A stretch of 64,000 bases of DNA from a bacterium (GCA_030431715.1 JAUIIO010000015.1:1-64000); one strand, 5' to 3'. Shown: positions 1 through 9,606, counted from the stretch's first letter. Program-made: numbers and translations. Notes: generated by a model not told the origin, from the letters alone.

Positions 1-197
1 AGTATGGCAATCAACACTCATAGTGCCACTTCTCACGGTAAAAGCTGATCGCTTTTGCAGCTTTCTACGGGCAGTATTTATTGTCCCTCCGGGGGACTTA
101 CGGACATTTTCAATGTCCTCCAGTATAAATGAAAGTCTTTCTTGAACGCACTTCACTTAAAGTGTGATACGAAGAGAATGGAGCGGAGATAAAGCTA

Positions 198-247
198 ACC
201 ATAATAAAGCCGACCGACTCACGTCATTTAGAGCGTGAGCCGGTCGG
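198..247 (-). terminator. intrinsic terminator of the 88-residue gene
   Basis: A 14-bp stem (210-223 with 234-247) encloses a 10-nt loop. On the minus strand the only mismatch becomes a G-U wobble, and the stem is followed by a T-rich stretch (CTTTATTAT). It lies 28 bp after the stop codon of the 275-541 gene, so it most likely ends that transcript. The first 200 bases of the window show no convincing gene. Confidence 0.6.
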
Positions 248-274
248 GGGATTGTGCGTCAGGTGTGAGCGGAA

Positions 275-541
275 TCAGTGATTGCCGCCCATCGTGCCGC
301 TGTCGACTTCCTTGCCAGTGTGAAAAATCTGCATGTCCACGACTGGAGGCGTCCATTCGCGGTGCGATTTGTCATCGGGGTGTGTGCCGACAAAGCGTCG
401 ACGTTCCTCACCACATGACCACTCGCTGCGGATTTGAGCACACCTAGCCCGAATCTCTGCCGGTGTTGGCAGGTATCCGACCCGGAAGTCGTCTTCTACG
501 CAGTCCTGCTTTTCAAAGCAGGCATCTATTCCATCAAGCAT
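275..541 (-). CDS. small conserved hypothetical protein, 88 aa
   Basis: The product is an acidic and basic soluble protein without a signal peptide or membrane segment. The middle carries a PTPAEIRARCAQIRSEWS segment followed by a basic ERRR run. From memory, this pattern (PTxxEI...C..I...WS..ERRRR) recurs in small uncharacterised proteins common in planctomycetes; that is recall, not a search. The ATG is preceded by GGAG at a good distance (ATACGGAGTGAAGAATG), which supports this start, and a hairpin terminator follows the stop. It stands alone. The function is unknown. Confidence 0.6.
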   Translation of the reverse strand: MLDGIDACFEKQDCVEDDFRVGYLPTPAEIRARCAQIRSEWSCGEERRRFVGTHPDDKSHREWTPPVVDMQIFHTGKEVDSGTMGGNH

Positions 542-573
542 TCTTCACTCCGTATCCAACCAGAACGTTGAAA

Positions 574-588
574 CAGACACCGTGTCTG
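574..588. promoter_or_regulatory. 15-nt palindrome, possible operator
   Basis: CAGACAC-C-GTGTCTG is a perfect 7-bp dyad around one base, 33 bp upstream of the 88-residue gene. Its position suits a regulator site in that promoter. No second copy was seen, so the role is inferred. Confidence 0.25.
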
Positions 589-720
589 CTTCAGAGTTCT
601 GATTGGGAGGTGTGACTACTATAGAACCTTCTGCTTTATCTCCAGACAAGCAGGATAACAGAGATCGAAAGAGCTACTCAAGTCTCTTGGTGGATGTATC
701 TGATGAGCTTTACTCAACTA

Positions 721-1455
721 TTAGGTGAACAGGAGCTTACAGACAATAAGGAGCACGACAGCCGCAAAAATCCTTCTTACCCAGTCTTCTCCTTTCTTAA
801 GAGCCATGCCGGCACCGAAGTAAGAGCCGGTTGCCATGCCGATAAATATCGTAGCTGCCAGCTCGTAGTTAACGAGCCCTGAGAGGAGATAGTTTGCGGA
901 CGCAACTGTACCCATGCAGAGCCACGGCAGGGCTCTCGTAGCGTTAGCTTCGATTATCGTTTTGCCAAAGCATATGGCGAGCACATAGATGCCAAGGGTC
1001 CCATCCCCGCCACTAAAAAAACCACCAAAAGTGATAACGAAAAAGAAGAGAGGGTAGCCAACCGCGCGAACGACTGGGCCGGGGGTATAGTTTGTCCCTG
1101 CAACCTGCTTATAGATGTAGGTGATAGGAAGCATGGCAAGAATGATAACGGCTACGGCACTATCAAGAACCTCTTTGTCGAGCTCAAGAAGAAATATGGA
1201 GCCGAGATATCCTCCAAGCAAAGCCAGCGGCGTGAGCTGTAGAGAGAGCTTAAGGTCAATGGCTCCTGCTTTATGATATTTCTTAAGAGCGGCTATCCAG
1301 AGCCCAAGCGCGCCCAGTCTTGTTGAAGCAATAGCAACGTCAGCCCCGTGGCCCATAAGCATCATAACGGGTAAGAGAAGGAGCCCGCCTCCACCGGCAA
1401 TCGGCCCGATAAAACCAGCAGCAAAAGATGTGAGGAGAAGTACAAAGAACTCCAG
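721..1455 (-). CDS. TauE/SafE-family sulfite/organosulfonate exporter-like permease
   Basis: A 244-residue inner-membrane protein of the TauE/SafE (DUF81) family, which exports sulfite, sulfoacetate or related anions; the substrate here is unknown. It has hydrophobic segments throughout. The N-terminal family signature, a small residue followed by AGGGGLLLLP, begins near residue 20. A second signature, FGGFFSGGDGTLGI, starts the second half. The first in-frame ATG (1365) would cut off the conserved N-terminal motif. Reading back to the in-frame stop, the only good start is CTG at 1455, with GTGGAG seven bases upstream, giving a protein that begins with Leu/Met-EFFVLLL. The length is close to the family norm. 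It lies 49 bp downstream of the 1505-2959 gene on the same strand and is probably cotranscribed. Confidence 0.8.
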   Translation of the reverse strand: MEFFVLLLTSFAAGFIGPIAGGGGLLLLPVMMLMGHGADVAIASTRLGALGLWIAALKKYHKAGAIDLKLSLQLTPLALLGGYLGSIFLLELDKEVLDSAVAVIILAMLPITYIYKQVAGTNYTPGPVVRAVGYPLFFFVITFGGFFSGGDGTLGIYVLAICFGKTIIEANATRALPWLCMGTVASANYLLSGLVNYELAATIFIGMATGSYFGAGMALKKGEDWVRRIFAAVVLLIVCKLLFT

Positions 1456-1504
1456 GGTGTTTCTCCACGAGAAATCGTATTAATGAGGGGAGAGCGTACC
1501 GGAA

Positions 1505-2959
1505 CTAGTCCTGATCCACAACCAGAGGTGTGTTCATGGGGCGAATAGCGGAGAGTTGCCATAGGCGCCAGATCAGATCGTGATCGAGAATGACTTCTTC
1601 AGAAAGAATCTCTCGGCCGTCATAAGCCATAATCGGTTTTGAAAGTTTCATACCGGGCTGAAGTGACGTTATTGAGACTTTTCTCTCGTTTGGTTCCGGC
1701 TCATATTCGTAATTTTCACGCTCTTTCTGCTTCAGTTCAGGGTTGTTGCGAAGCTCTGTAGTGGTTGTAAAGATTCGTGGTAAATTGGCGATGGCTTCAC
1801 TTAGGAATTTAACGACGCAGGTGAGTACTCGCGGGTGAAGCATCGAGAGGTTTCCATTTCGAGCCTCTTTAAGCAAAAAGTTTGCTCCTCTCGGATTCCA
1901 GTAGCCAGATTGAAAGCAGATTCTATCAATGAGATTTGCTGCTGTGAGCGTGGAGGCACAAAGCGAAACTCCTTCTTCTTCAGGCTCTATCTCACCGACG
2001 ATGAGCTTTGCCATTGATGCAATAAGCTGTCCGACTTCTTGCTCTCCTAGGTCGGACATGACCTGCATCGCGCTGTCTTTAAGCTTACTGGCGAGCTCAA
2101 GCTTTGAGTTGCTGCTTCCTATCAGGTAGTTTTTTCTAAGAAGACTTGATCCTGTTTTCGTAAAAGACCATGGGAAAAGGAGCGCTGCTATTCGAGCCTG
2201 CTCTCGCTCTTGCTGTGGGATATTTAGTACTTCATTGAAGCGATCGCAGATGTAATTTACACGGCAAACATGTTCTCTAGGCCAGTGTCTGAGTTCTTTA
2301 TAAACACGCTCGACTGATTCGCGTATCCTCGGATTTTGAGGCAGTAAGTCCATCTCTGAGAGATGGTTAAGGGTAAGCTTTGCTTTTAGCTCGTCACCTG
2401 CAAGTCTTTTCTCTTTATCAGGAATATCGGCTAGGTGATCAAAGACCTGCTCTGATACTGCCGGACCGCTCGGTTCTGTTGTGTCGAACTCTTCAGCAAT
2501 AGCTTCGGTGTCATCAAAAAGAAAGCTTTCCGGTTCTTCCTCTTCTGGCTGTTCGAGCTTGTTCGGGTATGAGCGTGAAAGATAGCTCAGTGCGTTAAGG
2601 ACTTCCTGTGTATTTTGCGGAATGTTTATACTAAGGCTGCAGATAAAGTACCTATCCAGTACCGAATCAAATGCCTCGCCGTTTTCTCCTATTAGCAGAA
2701 ACGGAATTTCAAGAATATTCTTAAAGCTTACGAATTCTTTGATAATTTCAACGGCGTGGTCTTCATCCTTGTGATAGTCAACCAGAATGATTGGATCGTG
2801 GAGTTCCTCTAGCTTGTCGGCGATCTCTTGAATGGTGGGAAGGTAGCGCATGGTACCACCAGAGGTCTTAATCGATTCTGGAAATCCCTGCGGTAGAGAA
2901 TCTGCGCTATCGAGTATAACGATATCGTGTGCAAGCACGGGTCCTTTCGGAGTACTCAA
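1505..2959 (-). CDS. HD-GYP-related signalling protein, probable
   Basis: A 484-residue cytoplasmic protein. Residues about 10-130 look like a degenerate receiver-type alpha/beta domain (IVILDSADSLP, PIILVDYHKDEDHA, IPFLLIGENGEAF). An acidic linker (about 150-185) follows. The central part (about 200-400) is all-helical and resembles HD-superfamily output domains, but I see no intact HD or GYP catalytic motif. The last 60 residues (VSITSLQPGMKLSKPIMAYDG) match the small beta module that accompanies HD-GYP proteins. It may bind cyclic-di-GMP or act as a scaffold, but catalysis is doubtful. The start is TTG, with GAGG five bases upstream. It leads an apparent operon with the TauE-like gene. Confidence 0.5.
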   Translation of the reverse strand: MSTPKGPVLAHDIVILDSADSLPQGFPESIKTSGGTMRYLPTIQEIADKLEELHDPIILVDYHKDEDHAVEIIKEFVSFKNILEIPFLLIGENGEAFDSVLDRYFICSLSINIPQNTQEVLNALSYLSRSYPNKLEQPEEEEPESFLFDDTEAIAEEFDTTEPSGPAVSEQVFDHLADIPDKEKRLAGDELKAKLTLNHLSEMDLLPQNPRIRESVERVYKELRHWPREHVCRVNYICDRFNEVLNIPQQEREQARIAALLFPWSFTKTGSSLLRKNYLIGSSNSKLELASKLKDSAMQVMSDLGEQEVGQLIASMAKLIVGEIEPEEEGVSLCASTLTAANLIDRICFQSGYWNPRGANFLLKEARNGNLSMLHPRVLTCVVKFLSEAIANLPRIFTTTTELRNNPELKQKERENYEYEPEPNERKVSITSLQPGMKLSKPIMAYDGREILSEEVILDHDLIWRLWQLSAIRPMNTPLVVDQD

Positions 2960-3297
2960 GTTAACCTCAATACTGTCTAAAATTGTTAGTCTTATGCCCA
3001 GCTATAACATCGTCACGAGCCATAGGCACCTAAAGAATTTATGGCTTATTCACGGGGACTTAGCTGGTGGGAAAGGTTAACTGGTCGAAACTATACGCTT
3101 TATAAGGATTTTAATCTGGAGAAGTTATCCATACTCCAATACGAAAAACTAAGAGAGAATCTTCCTTTTTATTACGTGAATGAAAGCAGGGGGTGTGCGC
3201 AAGAATCCGTACTTCTTAGCAGGAGGTGAGTTACGACTGGTGGAATTTGTTTCTACTGTGTTACGAAAGCACATGTACATTTAAAAGGTGACCTCAG
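2960..3297. other. intergenic region between divergent genes
   Basis: The 338 bp between the HD-related gene (leftward) and pepA (rightward) must hold both promoters. A 62-codon plus-strand reading frame (3041-3229) has no clear ribosome site and is not called. A strong AGGAGGTGA at 3221-3229 is not followed by a long gene. It could serve a leader peptide of 14 codons starting with GTG near 3239, ending 13 bp before pepA. Confidence 0.3.
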
Positions 3298-4773
3298 ATG
3301 AAATTCGTATCCGGTTCAAAAGATCTGAAACAAAGCAAAGGGCTCTTGGTGCTTGTCGTTTCCCCGCAAGAACTCAAAAAATCCATATCGCTCCTCAAGG
3401 AATTAGAGAAGAAGAGCGGTGTGAAGTACAGCCAGAGTCTTAAGCGTGAGGGGTTTAGCGCAAAGAGTGGGGAATCAAGTTTCTTTAAGGAAACTGGATC
3501 GCTGAAATCAAAAGCTGTGCTTATTCTTGGAGCAGATAAAAAGAAAAAAGAGCTAGAGGATTTTAGAAAACTTGGAGCGACTGCCTCTAAAACAGCAAGG
3601 AGCTACAAGATTGACTCGCTGGACTTTGTAGCAGAATCAGCCGGTATAGCCAGCGCAGAGGAGGTTCAGGCGCTCCTTGAGGGGGTTCTCTTAACAGAGT
3701 ATCAATTCACGAAGTATAGGAAAAAAACACGTCAGCAATTTGATCAGACCACAGTGCGTAGTGTGCAGTTACTCTCTCGTAAAAAGTACACTTCGCAGCT
3801 TCTTAAAAGGAGCAAAGCTCTTGTTGAAGCAACCGATCTCGCAAGAGATCTCGTAAATATCCCGGCGTCTGACTGTAATCCTTCTTATATGACAAGGCAG
3901 GCAAAGAAGGTTGCGAAGGATGGGAAGCTCAAAGTTCAGGTATATGACCTTGCCAAACTTAAGAAGATGAAGGCTGGGGGAATACTTGGAGTAAGCCGGG
4001 GCGGTAATGACACTCCCCGTCTTGTAAAGCTTACTTACAGGCCAAAGGGAGCAATTAAGAAAGTTATCTCTTTAGTTGGGAAAGGGGTCACGTTTGACAC
4101 CGGTGGATTATCGATTAAGACCGGTGGGCACATGAATGAGATGAAGTGTGACATGGCGGGATCGGCTGTCGTGCTCGGAGCGATGTCAGCTCTTGCAGAG
4201 CTTAAACCATCAGTTGAAGTACGTGCCTATATCCCACTTGTAGAGAATATGGTGAGCGAGAAGAGTGTCTTACTTGGTGATGTGTTGCATATGCTTAGCG
4301 GGAAAACCGTTGAAATACTGAACACAGATGCAGAGGGGCGGCTTATCCTCGCGGATGCTATTGCTCTGGCTGAGAAAGATTCTTGTGATGAAATTATTGA
4401 TTTTGCAACGCTTACTGGCGCGTGTGTGGTGGCGCTAGGAGATGATTATGCTGGATTGTTCTGTAACGATGAAAAGAAGGCAGCAAAGATTATTGATATG
4501 GGAAAAGATTGCGGAGAGCTCTTCTGGCGACTCCCGTTTGCTGAGGAGTACCGTGGGCACCTGAAAAGTAGCGTCGCTGATATAAAGAATATCGGTGAGG
4601 GCGCAGGTGCTATTGCGGCAGCACTCTTTTTAAGTGAGTTTGTCGAAAAAACACCGCTTACACACATCGACATAGCCGGCCCGGCATTTCGCTCTAAGCC
4701 AACTGAGTACTCTCCTATCGGAGCAACTGGCTTTGGGGTGAGGACTATCGTAGAATATTTGATGTCGCTTTAG
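3298..4773 (+). CDS. pepA: leucyl aminopeptidase, M17 family
   Basis: A cytosolic metallo-exopeptidase that removes N-terminal residues from peptides. It is a 491-residue protein of normal family length: a variable, lysine-rich N-terminal domain (1-170) and a C-terminal catalytic domain. The two-metal site is intact: K262 and D267 (GKGVTFDTGG), D285 (KCDMAG), and D344 and E346 in the signature NTDAEGR. K274 and R348 match the catalytic Lys and Arg of the family. The start is ATG with AAGGTGA upstream. The last about 15 codons and the following 55 bp are duplicated, in decayed form, at 5610-5709. Some family members also bind DNA; nothing here shows that. Confidence 0.95.
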   Translation: MKFVSGSKDLKQSKGLLVLVVSPQELKKSISLLKELEKKSGVKYSQSLKREGFSAKSGESSFFKETGSLKSKAVLILGADKKKKELEDFRKLGATASKTARSYKIDSLDFVAESAGIASAEEVQALLEGVLLTEYQFTKYRKKTRQQFDQTTVRSVQLLSRKKYTSQLLKRSKALVEATDLARDLVNIPASDCNPSYMTRQAKKVAKDGKLKVQVYDLAKLKKMKAGGILGVSRGGNDTPRLVKLTYRPKGAIKKVISLVGKGVTFDTGGLSIKTGGHMNEMKCDMAGSAVVLGAMSALAELKPSVEVRAYIPLVENMVSEKSVLLGDVLHMLSGKTVEILNTDAEGRLILADAIALAEKDSCDEIIDFATLTGACVVALGDDYAGLFCNDEKKAAKIIDMGKDCGELFWRLPFAEEYRGHLKSSVADIKNIGEGAGAIAAALFLSEFVEKTPLTHIDIAGPAFRSKPTEYSPIGATGFGVRTIVEYLMSL

Positions 4774-4828
4774 GGGCGACTTCAACTACCTGCTCCTAGA
4801 CCTTAACTCTTTGGTATAGGTTTAGGTC
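4728..4828 (+). repeat. direct repeat copy 1: pepA 3' end plus downstream
   Basis: This 101-bp segment covers the last codons of pepA, its stop and about 55 bp of downstream DNA. It matches 5610-5709 with about ten substitutions and a 1-base gap. The two copies bracket the 182-residue hypothetical gene on the opposite strand. Confidence 0.8.
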
Positions 4829-4856
4829 GATGATCAAGCGCAGACAATCCAGAATT

Positions 4857-5405
4857 TTAGACTTCTTTAAATTTACTAGAGTCCCATTGCATTACCCATG
4901 GTCCGGTGTCTGTAAAGGCAATAATATCACCTTTTCTCTTTGGGGACTGAGCTTTCCCATCCTTTGAGCTTTCAGGGGAATACACAAGTATCGCTCCGTG
5001 AAGATTAGAGGGGATTCTGAAGAAGGGGGTCGCTCCTGGCTTTTTTAACAACAATTGATCGTCGGGAGTTTTGAGCTCGGTAAGTTCACGTTTATCGAGC
5101 TCAACAATTTTTAGGGGATAGTCCTTTCCTGCTCTGACGACCTCATCTCCTTTCTGAATCCACGGAGTCGCGACGACATCTACTGACGGGTCAGCTTCTG
5201 CTGGGCCCCAGCTCGTGTCGATCATCTCTTTTTGTTCAATAGTGCGGTAAGTAATAAGAACAGCAGATTCGTAGCGATTGGGAGTACCGAGGATGTCCAT
5301 TAGAGGAGTCGGATCGAATCTTTCACCTTCAGGTGGTGTGTAGAGTACCAGTGGGTTTTGCGGAGTGGGCATTTCACTTCGTGGCTGACTTTGGGTCATC
5401 ATCAT
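4857..5405 (-). CDS. hypothetical protein, 182 aa
   Basis: A soluble, acidic and proline-rich protein with no signal peptide, membrane segment or family I recognise. The N-terminal 35 residues are probably disordered (QPRSEMPTPQNPLVLYTPPE). The rest has the mix of beta-type segments expected of a small folded domain, ending in GDIIAFTDTGPWVMQWDSS. Three ATG codons in a row open the gene, with AGGAG seven bases upstream. It faces pepA tail to tail and is flanked by the 100-bp direct repeats (4728-4828 and 5610-5709), so it may have been inserted during, or trapped by, the duplication of the pepA end. Confidence 0.6.
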   Translation of the reverse strand: MMMTQSQPRSEMPTPQNPLVLYTPPEGERFDPTPLMDILGTPNRYESAVLITYRTIEQKEMIDTSWGPAEADPSVDVVATPWIQKGDEVVRAGKDYPLKIVELDKRELTELKTPDDQLLLKKPGATPFFRIPSNLHGAILVYSPESSKDGKAQSPKRKGDIIAFTDTGPWVMQWDSSKFKEV

Positions 5406-5609
5406 TACTTGTCTCCTCTATCGGCGTGAGTCGTTCTACTGGAATTGCTTCCACATTAGAATGCTGACAGAGAGTCAGAATCTAGTCAAAAAAATCTAAG
5501 CTTAGAGAACCACCTTTCTCAGGTGCCACAAGCACGCTTTTACTGCTATTTGAATTTCCAAGGGGGTGAGATTAGAGCATTCTAGGTGGATGGCACGATT
5601 GTGTGTAGT

Positions 5610-5709
5610 TGGCTTTGGTGTGAGGACTGTCGTAGAATGTATGATGTCGCTTTAGAGGCGACTTTAACTACCTGCACCTTGCCCTAACTCCTTGGTATAG
5701 GTTTAGGTC
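5610..5709 (+). repeat. direct repeat copy 2: decayed copy of pepA 3' end
   Basis: About 90 percent identical to 4728-4828. It still reads as a pepA C-terminus (GFGVRTVVE...MMSL, stop) with no gene body attached, so it is a pseudogene fragment. It ends 17 bp before dus and now forms part of the dus leader. The 5406-5609 stretch before it shows nothing else. Confidence 0.8.
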
Positions 5710-5726
5710 AAGGTTAAGGTCTAGGA

Positions 5727-6707
5727 ATGATTATTATGGATTCTGTTAGGAATCTTTTTACTTCCCCTGCTCTTTTTCTTGCTCCGATGGAAGGGGTTAC
5801 GAATCCGATCTTTCGGCAGATGATATGTGATCTTGGTGGCGTTGATGTTGTTGCTACCGAGTTTGTCCGGATTACTGGTGAAAAGCAGAAGGTAAAACCG
5901 TTTACTCGCCACGCAGGTGTTCCGCTCCAGATTCAGGTAATGGGCACCACTCCGCAAGTAGTTGGAGGCTGTATCCGTTACCTAAAAGATCGCGGTGTGC
6001 TCTTTAATGATGATTGGCTAGATCTTAATGTGGGATGTCCATCAAGGAGAGTCAATTCCAGTGGTGCTGGGGCAGCGCTATTACTTGAACCTGATAAGCT
6101 TTGCAGCATCCTTGAGGAGATGCGAAAAGCGCATAGCGGCCCCCTTTCCATGAAGACTCGCGTTGGATATCAAAACGATCTGAACTTCGGAGAGCTGCTT
6201 TCAATGCTTGCCGGGAGCCCGATAGATTTCCTCACCCTTCATGCACGCACAAAATGTGATGGGTACACTGGCGAGGTTAAGCTTAATTATCTCCGGCAGG
6301 CTGTTGAGGCTTTACCCTTCCCAGTTGTTGGAAATGGCGATGTTTGGAGCGTTGAAGATGGCCGGCGAATGTTTGATGAAACCGGCGTGGCTGGGATTAT
6401 GTGCGGTCGCGGGGTCATGAGAGATCCTTTCTTGATAAAAGACATTTCAGATAGCCTAAGTGGAGTGGCTCATGCTCTAAACCAAGAGCTACGCCGCGAG
6501 CAGCTCTTTTCTTTTGTCTGCAAGCTTATTGAACAATATAAGTCTCAAGAACCCCGAGAGAACGCGTGGATCGGTAGGGTTAAGGAGTTCCTTACTTGGT
6601 TCTCTCGTAACGATCTTGTAGGCCGCGAGGTTTTTTCGCTCGTAAAGAGACATAAAACTCACGATCAGATTCAAAGTACGTTGATTGAGTATAGTACCGC
6701 AGCGTAG
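5727..6707 (+). CDS. dus: tRNA-dihydrouridine synthase
   Basis: A flavoenzyme that reduces uridines in the D-loop of tRNA with NADPH. The TIM-barrel domain shows LAPMEGVTNPIFRQM (about 17-31), the catalytic cysteine C104 in LDLNVGCPSRRVNSSGAG, MKTRVGY (FMN/substrate lysine), LTLHART and the FMN phosphate loops VVGNGDVW and GIMCGRG. The C-terminal 80 residues form the helical tRNA-binding domain. At 326 residues it has normal length; the subclass (DusA, B or C) cannot be fixed. The first ATG (5727) and a second in-frame ATG (5736) are both possible. The leader carries the pepA-end repeat. Confidence 0.93.
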   Translation: MIIMDSVRNLFTSPALFLAPMEGVTNPIFRQMICDLGGVDVVATEFVRITGEKQKVKPFTRHAGVPLQIQVMGTTPQVVGGCIRYLKDRGVLFNDDWLDLNVGCPSRRVNSSGAGAALLLEPDKLCSILEEMRKAHSGPLSMKTRVGYQNDLNFGELLSMLAGSPIDFLTLHARTKCDGYTGEVKLNYLRQAVEALPFPVVGNGDVWSVEDGRRMFDETGVAGIMCGRGVMRDPFLIKDISDSLSGVAHALNQELRREQLFSFVCKLIEQYKSQEPRENAWIGRVKEFLTWFSRNDLVGREVFSLVKRHKTHDQIQSTLIEYSTAA

Positions 6708-6747
6708 AGTTTCTTCATCTTTTACCTCCTGCTATGCCACAAGATAT

Positions 6748-6938
6748 CGTCATTGCGAGGAGCTGAGGCGGTAGCCGAACGACAGCCTGTCGTCCGTAGC
6801 TTCATGCGAAGGATGGCGGCAATCTCCATGCCTTGGCTGCAAATTTCTATTCGAGCTCTAGGATTGCCGTCACCCTTCGCTAAAGCTTCGGACGACAAGC
6901 TGTCGTTCGAACTTCGTTCTCAGCTCCTCGCAATGACG
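6748..6938. repeat. dispersed inverted repeat, CATTGCGAGGAGC family, copy 1
   Basis: The left end begins CGTCATTGCGAGGAGCTGAG and the right end is its reverse complement (CTCAGCTCCTCGCAATGACG). The interior contains further inverted segments. It fills most of the 354-bp gap between dus and gyrA. Four other copies lie in this window (13688, 41389, 46518, 62241). Confidence 0.85.
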
Positions 6939-6991
6939 AAAAATCACGCCATATCTACCTGAAATAACAGATCATATTGTCTTATTTCTGC

Positions 6992-7020
6992 TTGCCTTCT
7001 TTGGGGGGGCACGATAGACT
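6992..7020 (+). promoter_or_regulatory. candidate sigma-70 promoter of gyrA
   Basis: TTGCCT and TAGACT are separated by 17 bp and lie 41 bp upstream of the gyrA ATG, right after the inverted repeat. The match is moderate, and the spacer contains a run of seven G. Confidence 0.35.
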
Positions 7021-7061
7021 CACTCATTGCTAAATCAACCCTTTAAAGATGTACTTTGAGC

Positions 7062-9566
7062 ATGGAAGCAGACACTCAGTCGATAATTAATATTGAAGAT
7101 GAAATGAAGCAGTCCTACATGGATTACGCGATGAGCGTAATCGTTGGGAGGGCTCTGCCGGATGTACGAGATGGGCTTAAGCCCGTACAGCGCAGGATTC
7201 TTTACGCCATGCTCGGGGAAGGCCTTGTGCACAATCGTAAGCACTCAAAGTGTGCCGGGGTTGTTGGTGAGGTGCTTAAGCGGCTTCACCCTCACGGGGA
7301 CTCTTCTGTGTACGATGCGCTAGTTGGGCTAGCGCAGCCGTGGTCTAAGAGATATCCGCTTGTAGATGGTCAGGGGAACTTTGGTTCTATCGATGGCGAT
7401 CCTGCTGCAGCGTATAGGTACACCGAATGTCGAATGAGCGCTGTTTCTGCGAAGCTCCTTCAGGACATCGACAAGGATACCGTAGATTTTATTCCGAACT
7501 TTGATGATACCAACGTTGAGCCTCTAGTTCTGCCAAACGTGGTTCCTAACCTGCTTGTCAATGGCGCCGATGGTATCGCTGTGGGAATGGCGACGCACAT
7601 TCCGCCACATAACTTAAAAGAAGTTGTGCAAGCTACCCTTGCTCTTCTTAGAAACCCGAGCATTAAGATAGCGGAACTCCTGACTCATGTTCCGGGCCCT
7701 GACTTTCCTACTGGTGGTATTATTTACGGTAAGGGGCCAATTCACTCCGCATACGCTACGGGAAGAGGGATCGTTAAGCTTAGGGCAAAAGCTGAGGTTG
7801 AAAATATCAAGATCGGTCAACGCGAAGCTGAGGCTATTGTTGTCACTGAGATTCCTTATCAGGTTAACAAGTCATCGCTTCTTGAGAAGATCGCTAATCT
7901 TATTCATGAGAAGTCCATTGAAGGGATTTCAAAACTTCGTGACGAATCGGACCGTAAGGGGATGCGTATCGTCATGGAGCTTAAGCGTGATGCCACTGCG
8001 GACGTTGTGCTTAATCAGCTCTATAAGCTTACTCCGATGCAGAGTAGTTTCGGTATTATTAACCTTGCCATCGTTGAGGGGCAGCCCGTTGTTTGTACGT
8101 TAAAGCAGCTCCTTAATCACTTCCTCGATCACCGCCGTGATGTTGTTACGCGTAGGACCCTCTTTGAGCTTAGAAAAGCTGAAGAACGCATGCATATCTT
8201 GGAAGGTTTTAAGATTGCTCTTATGAACCTTGATGAGGTAATTGCGCTCATTCGTGGAGCAGATACGCCGCGAGAAGCGAAAGAGGGATTATGTTCGAGG
8301 TTTGAGCTTACCGAGATTCAGGCGCAGGCGATACTCGATCTTAGGCTTCAGAAGCTTACTGGAATGGAGCGTCTTGCTATTGAAAAAGAGCACGGAGAGC
8401 TTGCTGCTGAGATAGCTCGTCTTCGGGACCTTCTCGCTGATGGTAAGAAGATAGATGCTGTTATTGAGAACGAGCTTACTGAAGTTGTTGAGCAGTACGG
8501 AGATGAGCGTAGAACTGTCATCACTGATGATGATGGTGATATCGACTATGAAGATCTCATAGAAGATGAACGGATGGTTATCTCAGTATCTCACGCCGGA
8601 TACATTAAGCGGACTCCAGCAGATACATATAAAGCTCAGAAGCGCGGCGGAAAGGGCGTTACCGGCGCATCGAGTAAAGATGAGGACTTTGTCGCTCATC
8701 TGTTTACGGCATCTACTCTCTCACATCTTCTCGTATTTACCGATTTTGGGAAGCTCTACTGGCAGAAGGTGTATGGCCTGCCAAACGTAGGTCGTACCGC
8801 GCGAGGGCGTGCGCTTGTGAACCTTCTTGAGCTCAAAGAAGGAGAGAATATCTCAGCTATACGTGCAGTAGATGAGTTCGCAGAAAACCGATTTATCGTC
8901 ATGGTTACCCGGCAGGGAACAGTAAAACGAATGGATCTTATGAGCTTCTCAAGGCCTCGTCGTGGTGGCGTCACTGCATGTGGGCTTGCTGAAGGGGATG
9001 AGCTTATTGGCGCGGTCGTAACGCACGGTGACGACGATATCGTTCTTGCAACAAGTAACGGTATGGCAATCCGATTTTCTGAGTCTGACATTCGTCCTAT
9101 GGGCCGAACTGCTCGCGGAGTAAGGGCTATTAAGCTTGACGGTGATGCCCGTGTGGTTTCAATGGTTGTTGTTGCCGGAGATGAGCAGAGCGATCTCCGC
9201 TCTCGTATTAATGCTTCAGCAACGCTCTTAACCGTTTGTGAGAACGGTTACGGTAAGCGTACAAAGCTTGAAGATTACCGTGTGCAGGGGCGCGGTGGTA
9301 AGGGACTTATTGATATTAAAACTACAGAGCGTAACGGTGATGTGGTTGGAGGATGTGCTGTGACAGATTCCTGTGACGTTATGATTATTACGTCTTCAGG
9401 TAAGGTAATACGCATGAATGCCAGCGATATCTCTGTAATCGGCAGAAATACGCAGGGCGTAAGGCTCGCAAGTCTTGATGAAGGAGAGCGTGTCGTAGCG
9501 ATCTCTCCGGTAAGAGAAGACGGCGAAGCAGAAGATGGCGAAGAGCTGCCTTCAGAAGAATCCTGA
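7062..9566 (+). CDS. gyrA: DNA gyrase subunit A
   Basis: The breakage-reunion subunit of type IIA topoisomerase, which introduces negative supercoils together with GyrB. The winged-helix/tower core shows [20 protein letters not shown] near the N-terminus and the active tyrosine Y120 in AAAYRYTE. In the quinolone-determining region the equivalents of E. coli Ser83 and Asp87 are S81 and D85 (GDSSVYD), the usual sensitive-type residues. The C-terminal beta-pinwheel carries a GyrA box variant, QKRGGKG, which favours GyrA over ParC. At 834 residues it has typical length. The ATG at 7062 has no good ribosome site; TTG at 7056 is an alternative. The acidic C-terminal tail is common in GyrA. Confidence 0.95.
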   Translation: MEADTQSIINIEDEMKQSYMDYAMSVIVGRALPDVRDGLKPVQRRILYAMLGEGLVHNRKHSKCAGVVGEVLKRLHPHGDSSVYDALVGLAQPWSKRYPLVDGQGNFGSIDGDPAAAYRYTECRMSAVSAKLLQDIDKDTVDFIPNFDDTNVEPLVLPNVVPNLLVNGADGIAVGMATHIPPHNLKEVVQATLALLRNPSIKIAELLTHVPGPDFPTGGIIYGKGPIHSAYATGRGIVKLRAKAEVENIKIGQREAEAIVVTEIPYQVNKSSLLEKIANLIHEKSIEGISKLRDESDRKGMRIVMELKRDATADVVLNQLYKLTPMQSSFGIINLAIVEGQPVVCTLKQLLNHFLDHRRDVVTRRTLFELRKAEERMHILEGFKIALMNLDEVIALIRGADTPREAKEGLCSRFELTEIQAQAILDLRLQKLTGMERLAIEKEHGELAAEIARLRDLLADGKKIDAVIENELTEVVEQYGDERRTVITDDDGDIDYEDLIEDERMVISVSHAGYIKRTPADTYKAQKRGGKGVTGASSKDEDFVAHLFTASTLSHLLVFTDFGKLYWQKVYGLPNVGRTARGRALVNLLELKEGENISAIRAVDEFAENRFIVMVTRQGTVKRMDLMSFSRPRRGGVTACGLAEGDELIGAVVTHGDDDIVLATSNGMAIRFSESDIRPMGRTARGVRAIKLDGDARVVSMVVVAGDEQSDLRSRINASATLLTVCENGYGKRTKLEDYRVQGRGGKGLIDIKTTERNGDVVGGCAVTDSCDVMIITSSGKVIRMNASDISVIGRNTQGVRLASLDEGERVVAISPVREDGEAEDGEELPSEES

Positions 9567-9606
9567 GACTTTCAGTGAGTCTTAATCGTAACAGGCAAGG
9601 AGATTT

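Noticed and set aside
235..447. Plus-strand frame of 70 codons opposite the 88-residue gene
   Set aside because: It overlaps the terminator stem and lacks a ribosome site, while the minus-strand frame has both a ribosome site and a terminator.
6753..6962. Open frame of 69 codons between dus and gyrA
   Set aside because: It lies almost wholly in an inverted repeat; similar frames occur in the other repeat copies and have no ribosome site.
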